DNA of 64,000 bases, from the NCBI GenBank assembly GCA_016787565.1, contig JAEUUG010000012.1, positions 186,001-250,000 of the forward strand, written 5' to 3'. Below are positions 25,648 to 34,786 of the stretch, one piece after another. Origin of the DNA: Cyclobacteriaceae bacterium (lineage in GTDB: Bacteria > Bacteroidota > Bacteroidia > Cytophagales > Cyclobacteriaceae). Every line of letters starts with the position of its first letter. Position 1 is the stretch's first letter. The notes under the pieces were generated by a model. That model saw nothing but the letters and a program-made list of their open reading frames with translations. It did not search any database and was not told the origin of the DNA. A program made the position numbers and the translations under genes.

Positions 25648-28278
25648 ATGAACTTCGAAAAATTCACTATAAAATCACAAGAGGCACTTCAAAAGTCGGC
25701 TGAGATTGCCCTTGCACATCAGCATCAGGGCATTGAGCCGGTGCATTTGCTAAAAGCACTTTTTGAAACAGATGAGAACGTTATTACCTATCTCGTCAAA
25801 AAACTCAACATCAACCGGACAATTCTTGACAATAAAGTAGCCGAAACACTGGCTGCCTACCCGCGTGTGTCTGGACAGCAACCGTATCTTTCCGCCACTA
25901 CCAATTCCATATTGGTTCAGGCTGAAAAGGAATTGCGCGAATTCAAAGATGAATACATTGCAGTAGAACATTTATTACTTGCCCTGCTGACTTCAAAAGA
26001 TAAAGCTGCATCGTTTATGAAAGATGCAGGCTTTGAACGCAATGGCTTGATAAAAGCCATCAAGGAATTACGTGGTGGCTCATCGGTCACCGATCAAAAT
26101 GCTGAAGCCAAGTATAAATCGCTGGAGCGCTATTCGAAGAACCTGAATGATCTTGCCAAAAAAGGAAAAATCGATCCGGTAATAGGCCGCGATGAAGAAA
26201 TCAGACGAGTGCTTCAAATCCTGTCGCGGAGAACAAAAAACAATCCGATATTATTAGGCGAACCCGGTGTGGGTAAAACAGCCATTGTAGAAGGTATGGC
26301 ACAACGTATTGTAGATGGCGATGTACCGGAAAACCTGAAATCCAAAATTCTGGTGTCGCTTGACATGGGTTTGCTGGTGGCCGGTGCAAAATACAAAGGC
26401 GAATTTGAAGAACGTTTGAAGGCCGTAATCAAAGAAGTTACCGATTCAGATGGACAGATCATTTTGTTTATTGACGAGATCCATACACTCATTGGTGCAG
26501 GTGGTGGCGAAGGTGCAATGGATGCTGCTAATTTACTGAAGCCTGCATTGGCACGGGGTGAACTACACGCCATCGGTGCTACCACGCTAAAAGAGTATCA
26601 AAAGTATATTGAAAAAGATAAGGCTTTGGAACGCAGGTTTCAGGCGGTACTTGTAGACGAACCTTCCATTGAAGATTCGATCTCCATACTTCGTGGGATT
26701 AAAGATAAATACGAACTGCACCACGGTGTACGCATAAAAGATGATGCTGTCATCTCAGCGGTAGAATTATCAAGTCGCTATATCAGCGATCGGTTCTTGC
26801 CCGATAAAGCCATTGATTTGATGGATGAAGCTGCCTCCAAGTTGCGGCTGGAAATGGATTCGCTGCCGGAAGAACTCGATGAAATGAACCGCAAGATCAT
26901 GCAGTTGGAAATTGAACGTGAGGCTATCCGCAGAGAAAAGGATAAGGAAAAAGAAAAAATACTGACGAAAGAAATTGCTGAGCGTTCCGAAGAACGAAAC
27001 TCGCTCAAGGCAAAGTGGGAAAGTGAAAAAGAGGTTGTGCACGGGATACAAAAGGAAAAAGAAAATATCGACAAACTAAAATTCGAAGCTGAACAGGCAG
27101 AGAAATCAGGGGATTATGGGAAAGTAGCAGAGATCCGCTACGGAAAAATCACCGATGCAGAAAAACGACTTGAAACCCTGAAAGGCAAAATGAAAGAAAT
27201 GCAGGGTGAGAAGTCGTTACTAAAAGAAGAAGTGGACAGTGAAGACATTGCCGAGATTGTAGCAAAATGGACAGGCATTCCGGTTTCCAAAATGTTACAG
27301 AGTGACCGCGAGAAGCTTCTGAACCTCGAGCACGAATTGAGTAAACGCGTAGCCGGACAAGAAGAAGCCATACAGGCGCTTAGCGATGCTGTACGCAGGA
27401 GCCGCGCAGGATTACAGGATCCGAAGCGCCCCATTGGTTCTTTTATTTTTATGGGCACAACCGGTGTTGGTAAAACAGAACTATCAAAAGCGCTGGCCGA
27501 CTATCTTTTCAATGATGAAAACTCCATGGTACGGATTGATATGAGTGAGTATCAGGAACGTCATAGTGTAAGTCGATTAATCGGTGCACCGCCCGGCTAT
27601 GTTGGATATGATGAAGGCGGACAACTGACTGAAGCCGTGCGCAGAAAACCTTACTCGGTTATTTTGCTGGACGAAATTGAAAAGGCACACCCGGATGTAT
27701 TCAATATCCTCTTGCAGGTATTGGATGATGGAAGGTTAACCGATAATAAAGGACGTGTGGCCAATTTTAAAAATACGATTATCATCATGACCACGAACAT
27801 CGGGTCACACATCATTCAGGAAAACTTTGAGAAGATTTCTGATCAAAATTATTTTGATCTGATTGAAAGTACGAAAGAAGAAGTGATAACGTTATTAAAG
27901 AAGTCGGTTCGCCCGGAATTCGTAAACAGAATTGATGAGATTATCATGTTCAGGCCGCTTACGCGGAAAGACATTCGCAAGATTGTCGATATCCAGATAA
28001 ACCTGATCAGTAAACGTCTTGATGAAGCGGGTGTAAAACTTGAATTGTCGGATGAAGCACGTAACCGGTTAGCCAAATTAGGGTATGATCCTCAATTTGG
28101 TGCGCGTCCGCTCAAAAGGGTTTTACAACGCGAAATTCTGAATGAACTCTCTAAACAGATTTTGGCAGGTACCATCCATAAAAATGCCGTAATCTTTGTG
28201 GATGTTAAAAATGACGTTGAATTCGTTTTCGAGAACCTGGAAAATGCTGAAATCGTCACTTATACGATAAATGCGTAA
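25648..28278 (+). CDS. clpB: ATP-dependent disaggregase ClpB
   Basis: Hexameric AAA+ chaperone that pulls proteins out of aggregates together with DnaK. The 876 residues contain all parts: N-domain (1-150, [14 protein letters not shown]), first AAA module with Walker A GEPGVGKT and Walker B ILFIDEIH, the middle coiled-coil domain (about 400-520, Glu/Lys-rich) and a second AAA module with Walker A GTTGVGKT. The C-terminal region has [14 protein letters not shown]. Start chosen at 25648 by the upstream GGAGGA and by homology; 14 residues of an earlier frame are discarded. An intrinsic terminator lies at 28395. Confidence 0.97.
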   Translation: MNFEKFTIKSQEALQKSAEIALAHQHQGIEPVHLLKALFETDENVITYLVKKLNINRTILDNKVAETLAAYPRVSGQQPYLSATTNSILVQAEKELREFKDEYIAVEHLLLALLTSKDKAASFMKDAGFERNGLIKAIKELRGGSSVTDQNAEAKYKSLERYSKNLNDLAKKGKIDPVIGRDEEIRRVLQILSRRTKNNPILLGEPGVGKTAIVEGMAQRIVDGDVPENLKSKILVSLDMGLLVAGAKYKGEFEERLKAVIKEVTDSDGQIILFIDEIHTLIGAGGGEGAMDAANLLKPALARGELHAIGATTLKEYQKYIEKDKALERRFQAVLVDEPSIEDSISILRGIKDKYELHHGVRIKDDAVISAVELSSRYISDRFLPDKAIDLMDEAASKLRLEMDSLPEELDEMNRKIMQLEIEREAIRREKDKEKEKILTKEIAERSEERNSLKAKWESEKEVVHGIQKEKENIDKLKFEAEQAEKSGDYGKVAEIRYGKITDAEKRLETLKGKMKEMQGEKSLLKEEVDSEDIAEIVAKWTGIPVSKMLQSDREKLLNLEHELSKRVAGQEEAIQALSDAVRRSRAGLQDPKRPIGSFIFMGTTGVGKTELSKALADYLFNDENSMVRIDMSEYQERHSVSRLIGAPPGYVGYDEGGQLTEAVRRKPYSVILLDEIEKAHPDVFNILLQVLDDGRLTDNKGRVANFKNTIIIMTTNIGSHIIQENFEKISDQNYFDLIESTKEEVITLLKKSVRPEFVNRIDEIIMFRPLTRKDIRKIVDIQINLISKRLDEAGVKLELSDEARNRLAKLGYDPQFGARPLKRVLQREILNELSKQILAGTIHKNAVIFVDVKNDVEFVFENLENAEIVTYTINA

Positions 28279-28280
28279 AA

Positions 28281-28369
28281 TTTCAGAACATCTGAAACCT
28301 TCGCAAAGTGTTTACTGTTTATCAAGTAGGTTTAAGGATTGGTGAAATCCCCTGGTGGTTCGGGGGGTT
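28281..28369 (+). other. structured 3' region after clpB (hairpins)
   Basis: TTTCAGA-ACA-TCTGAAA is a perfect 7-bp hairpin at 28281-28297, three bases after the clpB stop. A second hairpin pairs AATCCCC (28346-28352) with GGGGGTT (28363-28369); the same CCCC could pair instead with GGGG at 28382-28385. These precede the terminator at 28395. They could be a structured 3' UTR or a small RNA. Confidence 0.35.
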
Positions 28370-28394
28370 GATGTTGGTTGAGGGGTTTGGTTTG

Positions 28395-28425
28395 AACGTC
28401 CCGGTTATGCCGGGACGTTTTTTTT
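28395..28425 (+). terminator. intrinsic terminator downstream of clpB
   Basis: AACGTCCCGG-TTATG-CCGGGACGTT is a perfect 10-bp GC-rich stem with a 5-base loop, followed by a run of T (total 8 with the stem end). Confidence 0.9.
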
Positions 28426-28459
28426 GCTGTTCCGTTGTTCGATATGACCTACTAACAAG

Positions 28460-28490
28460 TTGAGGAATGCGGACTAATCCGTTATCTTCA
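28460..28490 (+). promoter_or_regulatory. possible promoter of the DUF4202 gene
   Basis: TTG at 28460-28462 is followed after 20 bp by TATCTTCA (28483-28490), 6 of 8 to the -7 element, 23 bp before the ATG. Spacing fits Bacteroidota promoters. It lies after the clpB terminator. Confidence 0.35.
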
Positions 28491-28513
28491 CTCACAAAAA
28501 CCAACTTCACTAA

Positions 28514-29098
28514 ATGCCATCCGAAAAATTTCAGCAAGCCTTCGATGCTTTTGATGCCTATAATACAAAAGACCCCAATCAGGAGACGTTCGAAGGAAAA
28601 GACTATCCGAAAGAATTGCTGTATGCTATCCGCATGACAGAAAAACTTAAGGCATACTCACCCGGAGCTCCGGAATATCTTCAACTTGCCGTTCGCTGCC
28701 AGCACATCGGCAGATGGGAAATTCCACGCAGTTCTTACCCGATGGAAAAAAAGGGATACTTGCAGTGGCGCAATCAACTCAAAGTACATCACGCAAAAAT
28801 TGCTGAAGAAATTTTACAACAGTGTAACTACGATCAGGCAACCATAGACATTGTTAAATTTCTTTTGTTAAAAAAGGATCTTCAAAAAAATCCGGATACC
28901 CAAACGCTGGAAGATGTTATTTGCCTGGTCTTCATTGAATACTACCTCGATACGTTTGCAGCGCAGCATGATGACGCCAAGGTTGTTGATATCCTGCAAA
29001 AGACCACAAAAAAAATGTCGCGCAGAGCACTTGAAGCCACGGCTGAAATTCCGGTAACTACACGGGTAAAACGTCTGATGGAAAAGATTCCCGCGTGA
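28514..29098 (+). CDS. DUF4202 domain protein
   Basis: A 194-residue cytosolic protein that matches the DUF4202 family over its full length. Conserved-looking features are AVRCQHIGRWEIPRSSYPM and the acidic-His-rich segment LKVHHAKIAEEIL, which with downstream Glu could form an HD-like metal site. The function is unknown. It converges with the phosphatase gene with 1 bp between the stops. Confidence 0.8.
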   Translation: MPSEKFQQAFDAFDAYNTKDPNQETFEGKDYPKELLYAIRMTEKLKAYSPGAPEYLQLAVRCQHIGRWEIPRSSYPMEKKGYLQWRNQLKVHHAKIAEEILQQCNYDQATIDIVKFLLLKKDLQKNPDTQTLEDVICLVFIEYYLDTFAAQHDDAKVVDILQKTTKKMSRRALEATAEIPVTTRVKRLMEKIPA

Positions 29099-29099
29099 A

Positions 29100-29594
29100 C
29101 TACGGAACAATACCTCCCGTAATTTTCCGTTGCAAATCTTCAATCAGGCAGTCGATACTGCGATTTAGAATTTCAAAAACATCCTGAAAACCACGTTCTC
29201 CTCCATAGTACGGATCGGGCACATCCGAGCCCGGGTGAACTGGATCGTACGCACGCATGAGCTGAATTTTATCAAGATGTTGGGAAGCATTTGGCAAGCG
29301 TAAAATATTCTGATAATTACTACTGTCCATCGCCAGGATGATGTCATACCGCTTCACATCATCATTCGTCAACTGCCTGCCTGAATGATGAATAGGAACA
29401 CCATTTTTGAGCGCGTTTCGGAGGGTTCGACCATCTGGAGGATCACCTATGTGGTAGTTAGAAGTGCCGCACGAATCAACCTCAAAAAGTTGGTCAATTC
29501 CCTGTTCCTTAACCTTATGTTTAAAAATTGCTTCCGCCAATGGTGAACGGCAGATATTGCCCAAACACACAAATAATACCTTCTTTCTGACCAT
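29100..29594 (-). CDS. low-molecular-weight protein-tyrosine phosphatase
   Basis: A 164-residue arsenate-reductase-like phosphatase that removes phosphate from tyrosine. The P-loop is V-C10-LGNI-C-R16-S (CX5R) and the general acid lies in DPYYGG. Length and order fit the LMW-PTP family. In many bacteria such enzymes partner a BY-kinase for exopolysaccharide control, but no kinase or polysaccharide cluster is adjacent, so the substrate is unknown. The gene diverges from the enoyl-CoA hydratase leader. Confidence 0.92.
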   Translation of the reverse strand: MVRKKVLFVCLGNICRSPLAEAIFKHKVKEQGIDQLFEVDSCGTSNYHIGDPPDGRTLRNALKNGVPIHHSGRQLTNDDVKRYDIILAMDSSNYQNILRLPNASQHLDKIQLMRAYDPVHPGSDVPDPYYGGERGFQDVFEILNRSIDCLIEDLQRKITGGIVP

Positions 29595-29629
29595 CGAATT
29601 GTTAAACTACCTGTATAGTCTTTAAAACG

Positions 29630-29671
29630 ATGGCTAAAAATAGTAACACGCGGGTTACAATGCGCTTTTAA
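29630..29671 (+). CDS. candidate 13-codon leader ORF
   Basis: ATG to TAA encoding MAKNSNTRVTMRF, upstream of a terminator hairpin and the enoyl-CoA hydratase gene. No clear Shine-Dalgarno precedes it and no run of one amino acid is seen. It is listed only because its placement resembles an attenuation leader peptide; it may be chance. Confidence 0.2.
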   Translation: MAKNSNTRVTMRF

Positions 29672-29717
29672 GCCTTATTTATAGACGGCATAGCACACAA
29701 ATTGCCGCCTTTTGGTT

Positions 29718-29756
29718 GAAAAGTCCGCCTCCGCTCATGGGGCGGCTTTTCTTTTT
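29718..29756 (+). terminator. intrinsic terminator or attenuator ahead of the enoyl-CoA hydratase gene
   Basis: GAAAAG and CCGCC (with a bulged T) pair with GGCGG and CTTTTC around an 11-base loop, followed by TTTTT. The stem has 11 bp. It points in the plus direction and lies 62 bp before the enoyl-CoA hydratase ATG. No plus-strand gene ends upstream. GCCGCC at 29704-29709 can alternatively pair with GGCGGC at 29741-29746, which would break the terminator. Confidence 0.7.
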
Positions 29757-29817
29757 CAACGCTACTACAATTGAAAAAAAATTAACTGAATTGATAGCTT
29801 TGTACAAAGCATCTTAC

Positions 29818-30591
29818 ATGGAATTCATTAAGGTTACTGAACAATTCGATAACGGCATTGCGCTAATCCAACTCCATCGACCAAAAGATCTCAATGCATT
29901 GAACAGGCAGTTGATGGAAGAGCTTCGTGATACACTCCTACATCTTGACAAAAACAATGATGTTCGCGTCATCATCATTACCGGCAATGAACAAGCCTTT
30001 GCCGCGGGGGCAGACATCAAGCAAATGGCTGATAAGTCTGCCATAGATATGCTCACCATCGATCAATTCACTACTTGGGATCAGATTCGCAAAACCAAAA
30101 AACCAATCATTGCAGCTGTCTCTGGCTTTGCGTTGGGTGGAGGCTGTGAATTAGCCATGACGTGCGACATGATCATTGCATCTGAATCGGCAAAGTTTGG
30201 GCAACCTGAAATAAAAATTGGTGTAATTCCCGGTGCAGGTGGCACCCAACGACTCACGAAAGCACTCGGAAAAGCGAAAGCGATGGAACTCGTTTTAACC
30301 GGAAGATTTATTTCCGCGGAAGAGGCGCACTGCTATGGCTTAGTAAACAAAGTAGTACCGGTTGAAATGTACCTGGAGGAAGCAGTTAAGTTGGCAAAGG
30401 AAATTGCACAAATGTCGCCAGTTGCTGTGCAGTTAGCAAAAGAAGCGGTTAATCGCTCCTTTGAAACCTCTTTGGATGAGGGATTGCTCTTTGAGAGGAA
30501 AAATTTCTATCTCGCCTTTGCCTCAGAAGATCAAAAAGAAGGTATGAAGGCATTCATCGAAAAACGCAAGCCCGTTTACAAGGGAAAATAG
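29818..30591 (+). CDS. enoyl-CoA hydratase/isomerase family protein
   Basis: Crotonase-fold enzyme of 257 residues, predicted to hydrate 2-enoyl-CoA in fatty-acid or amino-acid catabolism. The oxyanion-hole segment AFAAGADI is at 60-67 and ALGGGCE at 105-111. Both catalytic glutamates of true hydratases are present, E111 and E131 (PEIKIGVIPGAGG), spaced 20 apart. Start placed at 29818; 34 residues of an upstream frame run through the terminator and are not coding. The leader region suggests transcription attenuation. Confidence 0.92.
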   Translation: MEFIKVTEQFDNGIALIQLHRPKDLNALNRQLMEELRDTLLHLDKNNDVRVIIITGNEQAFAAGADIKQMADKSAIDMLTIDQFTTWDQIRKTKKPIIAAVSGFALGGGCELAMTCDMIIASESAKFGQPEIKIGVIPGAGGTQRLTKALGKAKAMELVLTGRFISAEEAHCYGLVNKVVPVEMYLEEAVKLAKEIAQMSPVAVQLAKEAVNRSFETSLDEGLLFERKNFYLAFASEDQKEGMKAFIEKRKPVYKGK

Positions 30592-30600
30592 CTTTCGGCT

Positions 30601-31623
30601 CTATCGAACATTTATTCCGAAGCCAATGGTCAGCGCATTGTATTTCTGAAAAGTGTAATCAGAATGGAGTGTAAAGAAAGCAAATTTCAAACGGAAGCCG
30701 GCAGATGCGCGGAAGCCTGATGCAGAAAACTGCAACGAAATCGGATCTACCTCCTGAGGCTGAATAACGCCATCATCATTTACATCCCATTCTCCTTTCA
30801 AACCGATGTCAGACTTTGAAATATTGTAGCCAAGTGATCCGTACACGGTAAGAACTGATATTTTTTTAGAGACAATTCCCTGAATTGTAGTAGCGTACAG
30901 ATTAAACTCACCGCGTTGATTATTGCTGGTCACATCCCCTGCATCCGGTGTGTAGGTATAATCCAGGTTCAGCTTGGTAAATCCTACAAATGCGGCCAGA
31001 TCAATGGGTATCAATTTCAATCCGGGAATATATTGCTTGATATCGTGCATGACACCCACACCAAACATTTTGATGTTTGCATCATCACCCATGTCAATCT
31101 TTGGAAGAAACCTGAACTTGATGTCAAAACCTTTCGGTAGCCCAAAACCAAGACTAACCATGGGTACCGGCATCCAGTTTTTACCAAGCTCTCCTTTCAA
31201 ATCGATACCACCAGGGCCCTCAAATGTATTGGAAGGATCAGCCACCTCTCTGTAAATCGGTGGAGTATCAGGACCAAAAATCGTAGGGGCATTTGGAAAA
31301 TCCGGTGAGTTTGGGGCCATCTCAACCGTTGATAAATTAAGCTTGGAAACATCGTAAAATAAATCGCTGGTTGGTATCATCATGGCCGTACCGGTAATGG
31401 TAAGATCAAAACCTGCCACTTTATGTGTTTTTGCTGTATTGTACCAACCCTGATTCATGCCAATACTGACACTCTTCATGAAGGGGCTGATGTATCCGGA
31501 TATCAGGCTCTCAGCGTCCTCAATATTTTCATTCAATAAGTCATTTAAATCACCTTGAGCCTGTCCACGTATTGATCCGATCAGAAGAAATAATGAAAGG
31601 AAAAAAAAATTGCCTCTTCTCAT
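30601..31623 (-). CDS. DUF6588 family outer membrane beta-barrel protein
   Basis: A 340-residue protein with a signal peptide (about 1-22) and an N-terminal segment DLNDLLNENIEDAESLISGYISPFMKSV. A strand-rich body ends in LTIGFGINVR, a typical terminal barrel strand. The pattern matches the Bacteroidota family DUF6588, of unknown function. It has a good promoter upstream and stands alone between enoyl-CoA hydratase and kdtA. Confidence 0.75.
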   Translation of the reverse strand: MRRGNFFFLSLFLLIGSIRGQAQGDLNDLLNENIEDAESLISGYISPFMKSVSIGMNQGWYNTAKTHKVAGFDLTITGTAMMIPTSDLFYDVSKLNLSTVEMAPNSPDFPNAPTIFGPDTPPIYREVADPSNTFEGPGGIDLKGELGKNWMPVPMVSLGFGLPKGFDIKFRFLPKIDMGDDANIKMFGVGVMHDIKQYIPGLKLIPIDLAAFVGFTKLNLDYTYTPDAGDVTSNNQRGEFNLYATTIQGIVSKKISVLTVYGSLGYNISKSDIGLKGEWDVNDDGVIQPQEVDPISLQFSASGFRASAGFRLKFAFFTLHSDYTFQKYNALTIGFGINVR

Positions 31624-31652
31624 ACTGTCATTCCTTGGGTTAAAAACCGATC

Positions 31653-31685
31653 CAAATTATAAATTTTGATAAACAAAATACACAA
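31653..31685 (-). promoter_or_regulatory. promoter of the DUF6588 gene
   Basis: On the minus strand TTG (31685-31683) is followed after 21 bp by TATAATTTG (31661-31653), a -7 element with one extra base. The ATG is 29 bp further on. Confidence 0.45.
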
Positions 31686-31740
31686 AGCATCAGAAACAAA
31701 ATAATCCGCAGAATCAGGAAGGTTAGTATTTTTACACGAC

Positions 31741-32994
31741 ATGATCATACTTTACAACCTCGCAATTTTCTTCTTTCGACTGGGTGCAGGCATTGCAGGC
31801 TTCGTTAATCCCAAAGCGCATGCTTTCGTAAGCGGGCGTAAAGTGTTATTCAAACAATTGCACGAAGCACTTCATGCCAACTCCTCCCCTTTGATATGGT
31901 TTCATTGTGCATCTCTCGGAGAATTTGAGCAGGGAAGACCGATTATCGAACTCATCAAAAAAGAATACCCTGCACACAAATTACTGCTTACTTTCTTCTC
32001 ACCCTCCGGCTATGAAATCCGTAAAAACTATGCTCTGGCAGATTATGTGTTTTACCTTCCGTATGATACAGCCTCCAGTGCACGTAAATTCATCAGTCTA
32101 AGTAAGCCGGTGCTTGTCGTTTTTGTGAAGTATGAATTCTGGTTTCATTTCACTACTGAGGTTCGTAAAAAGAATATTCCGCTCTTGTCAATTTCATCAA
32201 TTTTCAGAAGCGACCAGATTTTTTTCAGTGCTTACGGGAATTTTTTTCGCACCATCCTGCAAAATTTTTCCCACTTCTTTGTTCAGAATGATGAGTCACT
32301 TAAGCTGCTGAAAAGCATTGGCATAACCCAGTGTACCCGTGCCGGTGATACCCGCTTCGACAGGGTCATGGCTATCAGTCACCAGCAAATCTCATTAACA
32401 ACTGTTGAACACTTTAAAAACAACGTTCAGACCTGGGTTATTGGAAGTTCCTGGCCGGAAGACTTGGACGTATTGCTGCCCTTCATTAACGAGAACGAAG
32501 GAAAATTAAAATTCATCATCGCACCGCATGAAATTTCCGAATCAACCCTTTCAGAAATAGAGAAAGGCCTCGAAGTTAAATCCGTTCGCTATTCGCTCGC
32601 AGGGGAAGACAGCGGAGAGAAAACAGTTTTGTTAATTGATAACATTGGCATGCTCTCCAAACTGTATCGATTTGGTGAATTTGCGTTTGTTGGTGGTGCT
32701 TTCGGAAAAGGACTTCACAATATTTTGGAAGCCGCATGCTATGGCATCCCGGTATTCTTTGGGAATACGAACTATGAAAAATTCCAGGAAGCCAAAGACC
32801 TGATGATGCGGGGAGGAGCCTTTGAAGTGTCGGACTATGCTGATTTCAAAAAGAAATATGAATTACTGATTAGCAGGCCTGAGAATTACTTACTAGCGTG
32901 CGAAGTAACAACACAGTATGTTCAGGAAAATCTGGGAGCCACCGAAATGATTCTTCAGTTTTGCCGGAAGATACTAAACAAACAGTATGCATAG
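31741..32994 (+). CDS. kdtA: 3-deoxy-D-manno-octulosonic acid transferase
   Basis: Inner-membrane-associated glycosyltransferase that adds Kdo to lipid A from CMP-Kdo, the first core step of LPS. The 417 residues match WaaA/KdtA. Landmarks are the N-terminal hydrophobic anchor (1-20), HCASLGEFEQGRPII with its catalytic Glu, YLPYDT, GSSWPEDLDVL, and FVGGAFGKGLHNILEAACYGIPVFFG, the CMP-Kdo site. A TATTTTTA sequence, 7 of 8 to the -7 element, lies 7 bp before the ATG. It is followed 19 bp later by rsgA. Confidence 0.95.
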   Translation: MIILYNLAIFFFRLGAGIAGFVNPKAHAFVSGRKVLFKQLHEALHANSSPLIWFHCASLGEFEQGRPIIELIKKEYPAHKLLLTFFSPSGYEIRKNYALADYVFYLPYDTASSARKFISLSKPVLVVFVKYEFWFHFTTEVRKKNIPLLSISSIFRSDQIFFSAYGNFFRTILQNFSHFFVQNDESLKLLKSIGITQCTRAGDTRFDRVMAISHQQISLTTVEHFKNNVQTWVIGSSWPEDLDVLLPFINENEGKLKFIIAPHEISESTLSEIEKGLEVKSVRYSLAGEDSGEKTVLLIDNIGMLSKLYRFGEFAFVGGAFGKGLHNILEAACYGIPVFFGNTNYEKFQEAKDLMMRGGAFEVSDYADFKKKYELLISRPENYLLACEVTTQYVQENLGATEMILQFCRKILNKQYA

Positions 32995-33013
32995 CGTTAC
33001 TTAAATTTCTCCT

Positions 33014-33928
33014 ATGGAAGGCATTGTCATGCGATCAACCGGTTCTTTCTATGATGTTCTGGCACCCGATGGAAAAAAATATAATTGCCGGGTTCGCGGA
33101 AAAATTCGTCTGGAGGGAATAAAAGAAACCAATCCGATAGCAGTGGGTGATCGCGTGGTTTTTGAAACCGAACACGAAATCGGATCCATCACCGAAATTC
33201 TTCCGCGCACCAATCACATGCTTCGACAGTCCGTCAAAAAAACAGGACACGCCCATGTACTGGCTGCGAATATTGACCAAGCCATGTTGGTGGTTACTCT
33301 TGGTTTTCCACGAACATCATTGGGATTTATAGATCGTTTTCTGGTAAGCGCTGAGTCATTTCGGATACCACAGGTGTTGGTCTTTAATAAAAAAGATTTG
33401 CTCACTGCCGATGAAATTAAACAGCAACAACAACTGATTACACACTACGAAACACTGGGTGTACATTGTGTTTTTACCTCGGCATTAACGGCACACCAGG
33501 AAGCACTGCGATCGATCCTACAAAATAAAACAACGCTGATAGCTGGCCATTCCGGTGTGGGCAAATCAACTTTGCTCAATCAACTCTCTTCGGAAATCGA
33601 TCAGAAAACAGCAGCCATCTCAACTTTCTCTGCTAAAGGAACCCACACCACAACCTTTGCAGAAATGTTTGCGCTAGATAAAAAAACATTTGTGATTGAT
33701 ACACCCGGAGTAAAGGAATGGGGCTTAGTTGATATGAATGAACAGGAAATTTCAGACTACTTTATTGAAATGCGCGACCTGAGAAACAGCTGCAAATTCG
33801 GATCGCGTTGCATTCACATCAACGAACCCGGATGTGCCATTTTAGAAGCGGTCAGAAATGGAAGCATTGCCCTGAGTCGTTATGAAAGTTATGTGAGCAT
33901 GGTTCTGGGAGACGACAATCGGAAGTAA
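33014..33928 (+). CDS. rsgA: ribosome-maturation GTPase RsgA
   Basis: Circularly permuted GTPase that assists late 30S ribosome assembly. The 304 residues contain an N-terminal OB fold (1-75), G4 NKKD at 125-128, G1 GHSGVGKST at 178-186, G3 DTPG at 229-232 and a C-terminal zinc knuckle with C260, C266, H268 and C274. All expected parts are intact. It probably shares a transcript with kdtA. Confidence 0.96.
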   Translation: MEGIVMRSTGSFYDVLAPDGKKYNCRVRGKIRLEGIKETNPIAVGDRVVFETEHEIGSITEILPRTNHMLRQSVKKTGHAHVLAANIDQAMLVVTLGFPRTSLGFIDRFLVSAESFRIPQVLVFNKKDLLTADEIKQQQQLITHYETLGVHCVFTSALTAHQEALRSILQNKTTLIAGHSGVGKSTLLNQLSSEIDQKTAAISTFSAKGTHTTTFAEMFALDKKTFVIDTPGVKEWGLVDMNEQEISDYFIEMRDLRNSCKFGSRCIHINEPGCAILEAVRNGSIALSRYESYVSMVLGDDNRK

Positions 33929-33934
33929 TAATTT

Positions 33935-34786
33935 TTAAATCAGTGTTCTGATCAAAAGAACAAAAAGCCTTGTAGCCAATCCGGGGTTATAAAGTCTGAG
34001 GTTTACTCCTATCTCATAGTAAACCCTTCGCTGCAAAGCACGTTTTTCTTCGCGAGTCCGGTTTAGTTTATAAATCTTTTTGCATACCTGGTACGTGGAC
34101 TCCTGCTGCAGACTGCCATGTTTGAATTGCCTTTCAGACAAAGAATCTTTCACTATTCTTTTTTTTACCAGTATAGCAGGGGTATAGCAATAGTTAAACT
34201 TTCGCGAAGAGCGTATCCAGAAATCAAAATCTTCATACGCTAACGTCTCATCATATCCGCCCATATATTCCATAACCTCACGTTTAAACATCATGGAAGG
34301 TGAGCAGATAAAATACCGCTCTATTAGGTGTCGGTAAACATCTCCTTGTGGAATGGTGTGGTGCGGAAATTTTTCTGAGTGATTGTACACGTGCTGACCA
34401 GCCTCATCAATCCACTCCGCATCCGAAAAATGAACACCATAGTCTGGAGAATGTTCCTGAAATGACTGCACGCCATTTTCAATTCTTTCTGGAAGCAACA
34501 CATCATCAGCCGCCAGGTCGATGATAAACGCTCCTGTAGTCAAGGCAAGACCGTGATTGAACGCTTTGCAATTACCCACATTCTTCCGTAAGGATAAAAA
34601 CGTGATCGAAGGATAGGCTGCAATCAGATCCTGAATTACAGTTACACTTTCATCGGTACTGGCATCATCAACTACTAACAGCTGAATGTTCGGATAGGTT
34701 TGTAGTAATACTGATTCAATTGCTTCACGAACAAAACGCGCGTGATTGTGACATAAACAAATAACCGAAACCAGTGGAGGAGTCAT
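33935..34786 (-). CDS. GT2 family glycosyltransferase
   Basis: A GT-A-fold glycosyltransferase of 283 residues. It begins VSVICLCHNHARFV, with DDAST as the nucleotide-binding Asp pair and LAADDVLLPERI as the metal-binding DxD-like site. The catalytic-domain end has YEDFDFWIR. No membrane helices are visible. The start overlaps the FemAB-like stop by ATGA. Together with FemAB and DUF4442 neighbours it suggests synthesis of a surface polymer or capped glycan, but donor and acceptor are unknown. Confidence 0.88.
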   Translation of the reverse strand: MTPPLVSVICLCHNHARFVREAIESVLLQTYPNIQLLVVDDASTDESVTVIQDLIAAYPSITFLSLRKNVGNCKAFNHGLALTTGAFIIDLAADDVLLPERIENGVQSFQEHSPDYGVHFSDAEWIDEAGQHVYNHSEKFPHHTIPQGDVYRHLIERYFICSPSMMFKREVMEYMGGYDETLAYEDFDFWIRSSRKFNYCYTPAILVKKRIVKDSLSERQFKHGSLQQESTYQVCKKIYKLNRTREEKRALQRRVYYEIGVNLRLYNPGLATRLFVLLIRTLI

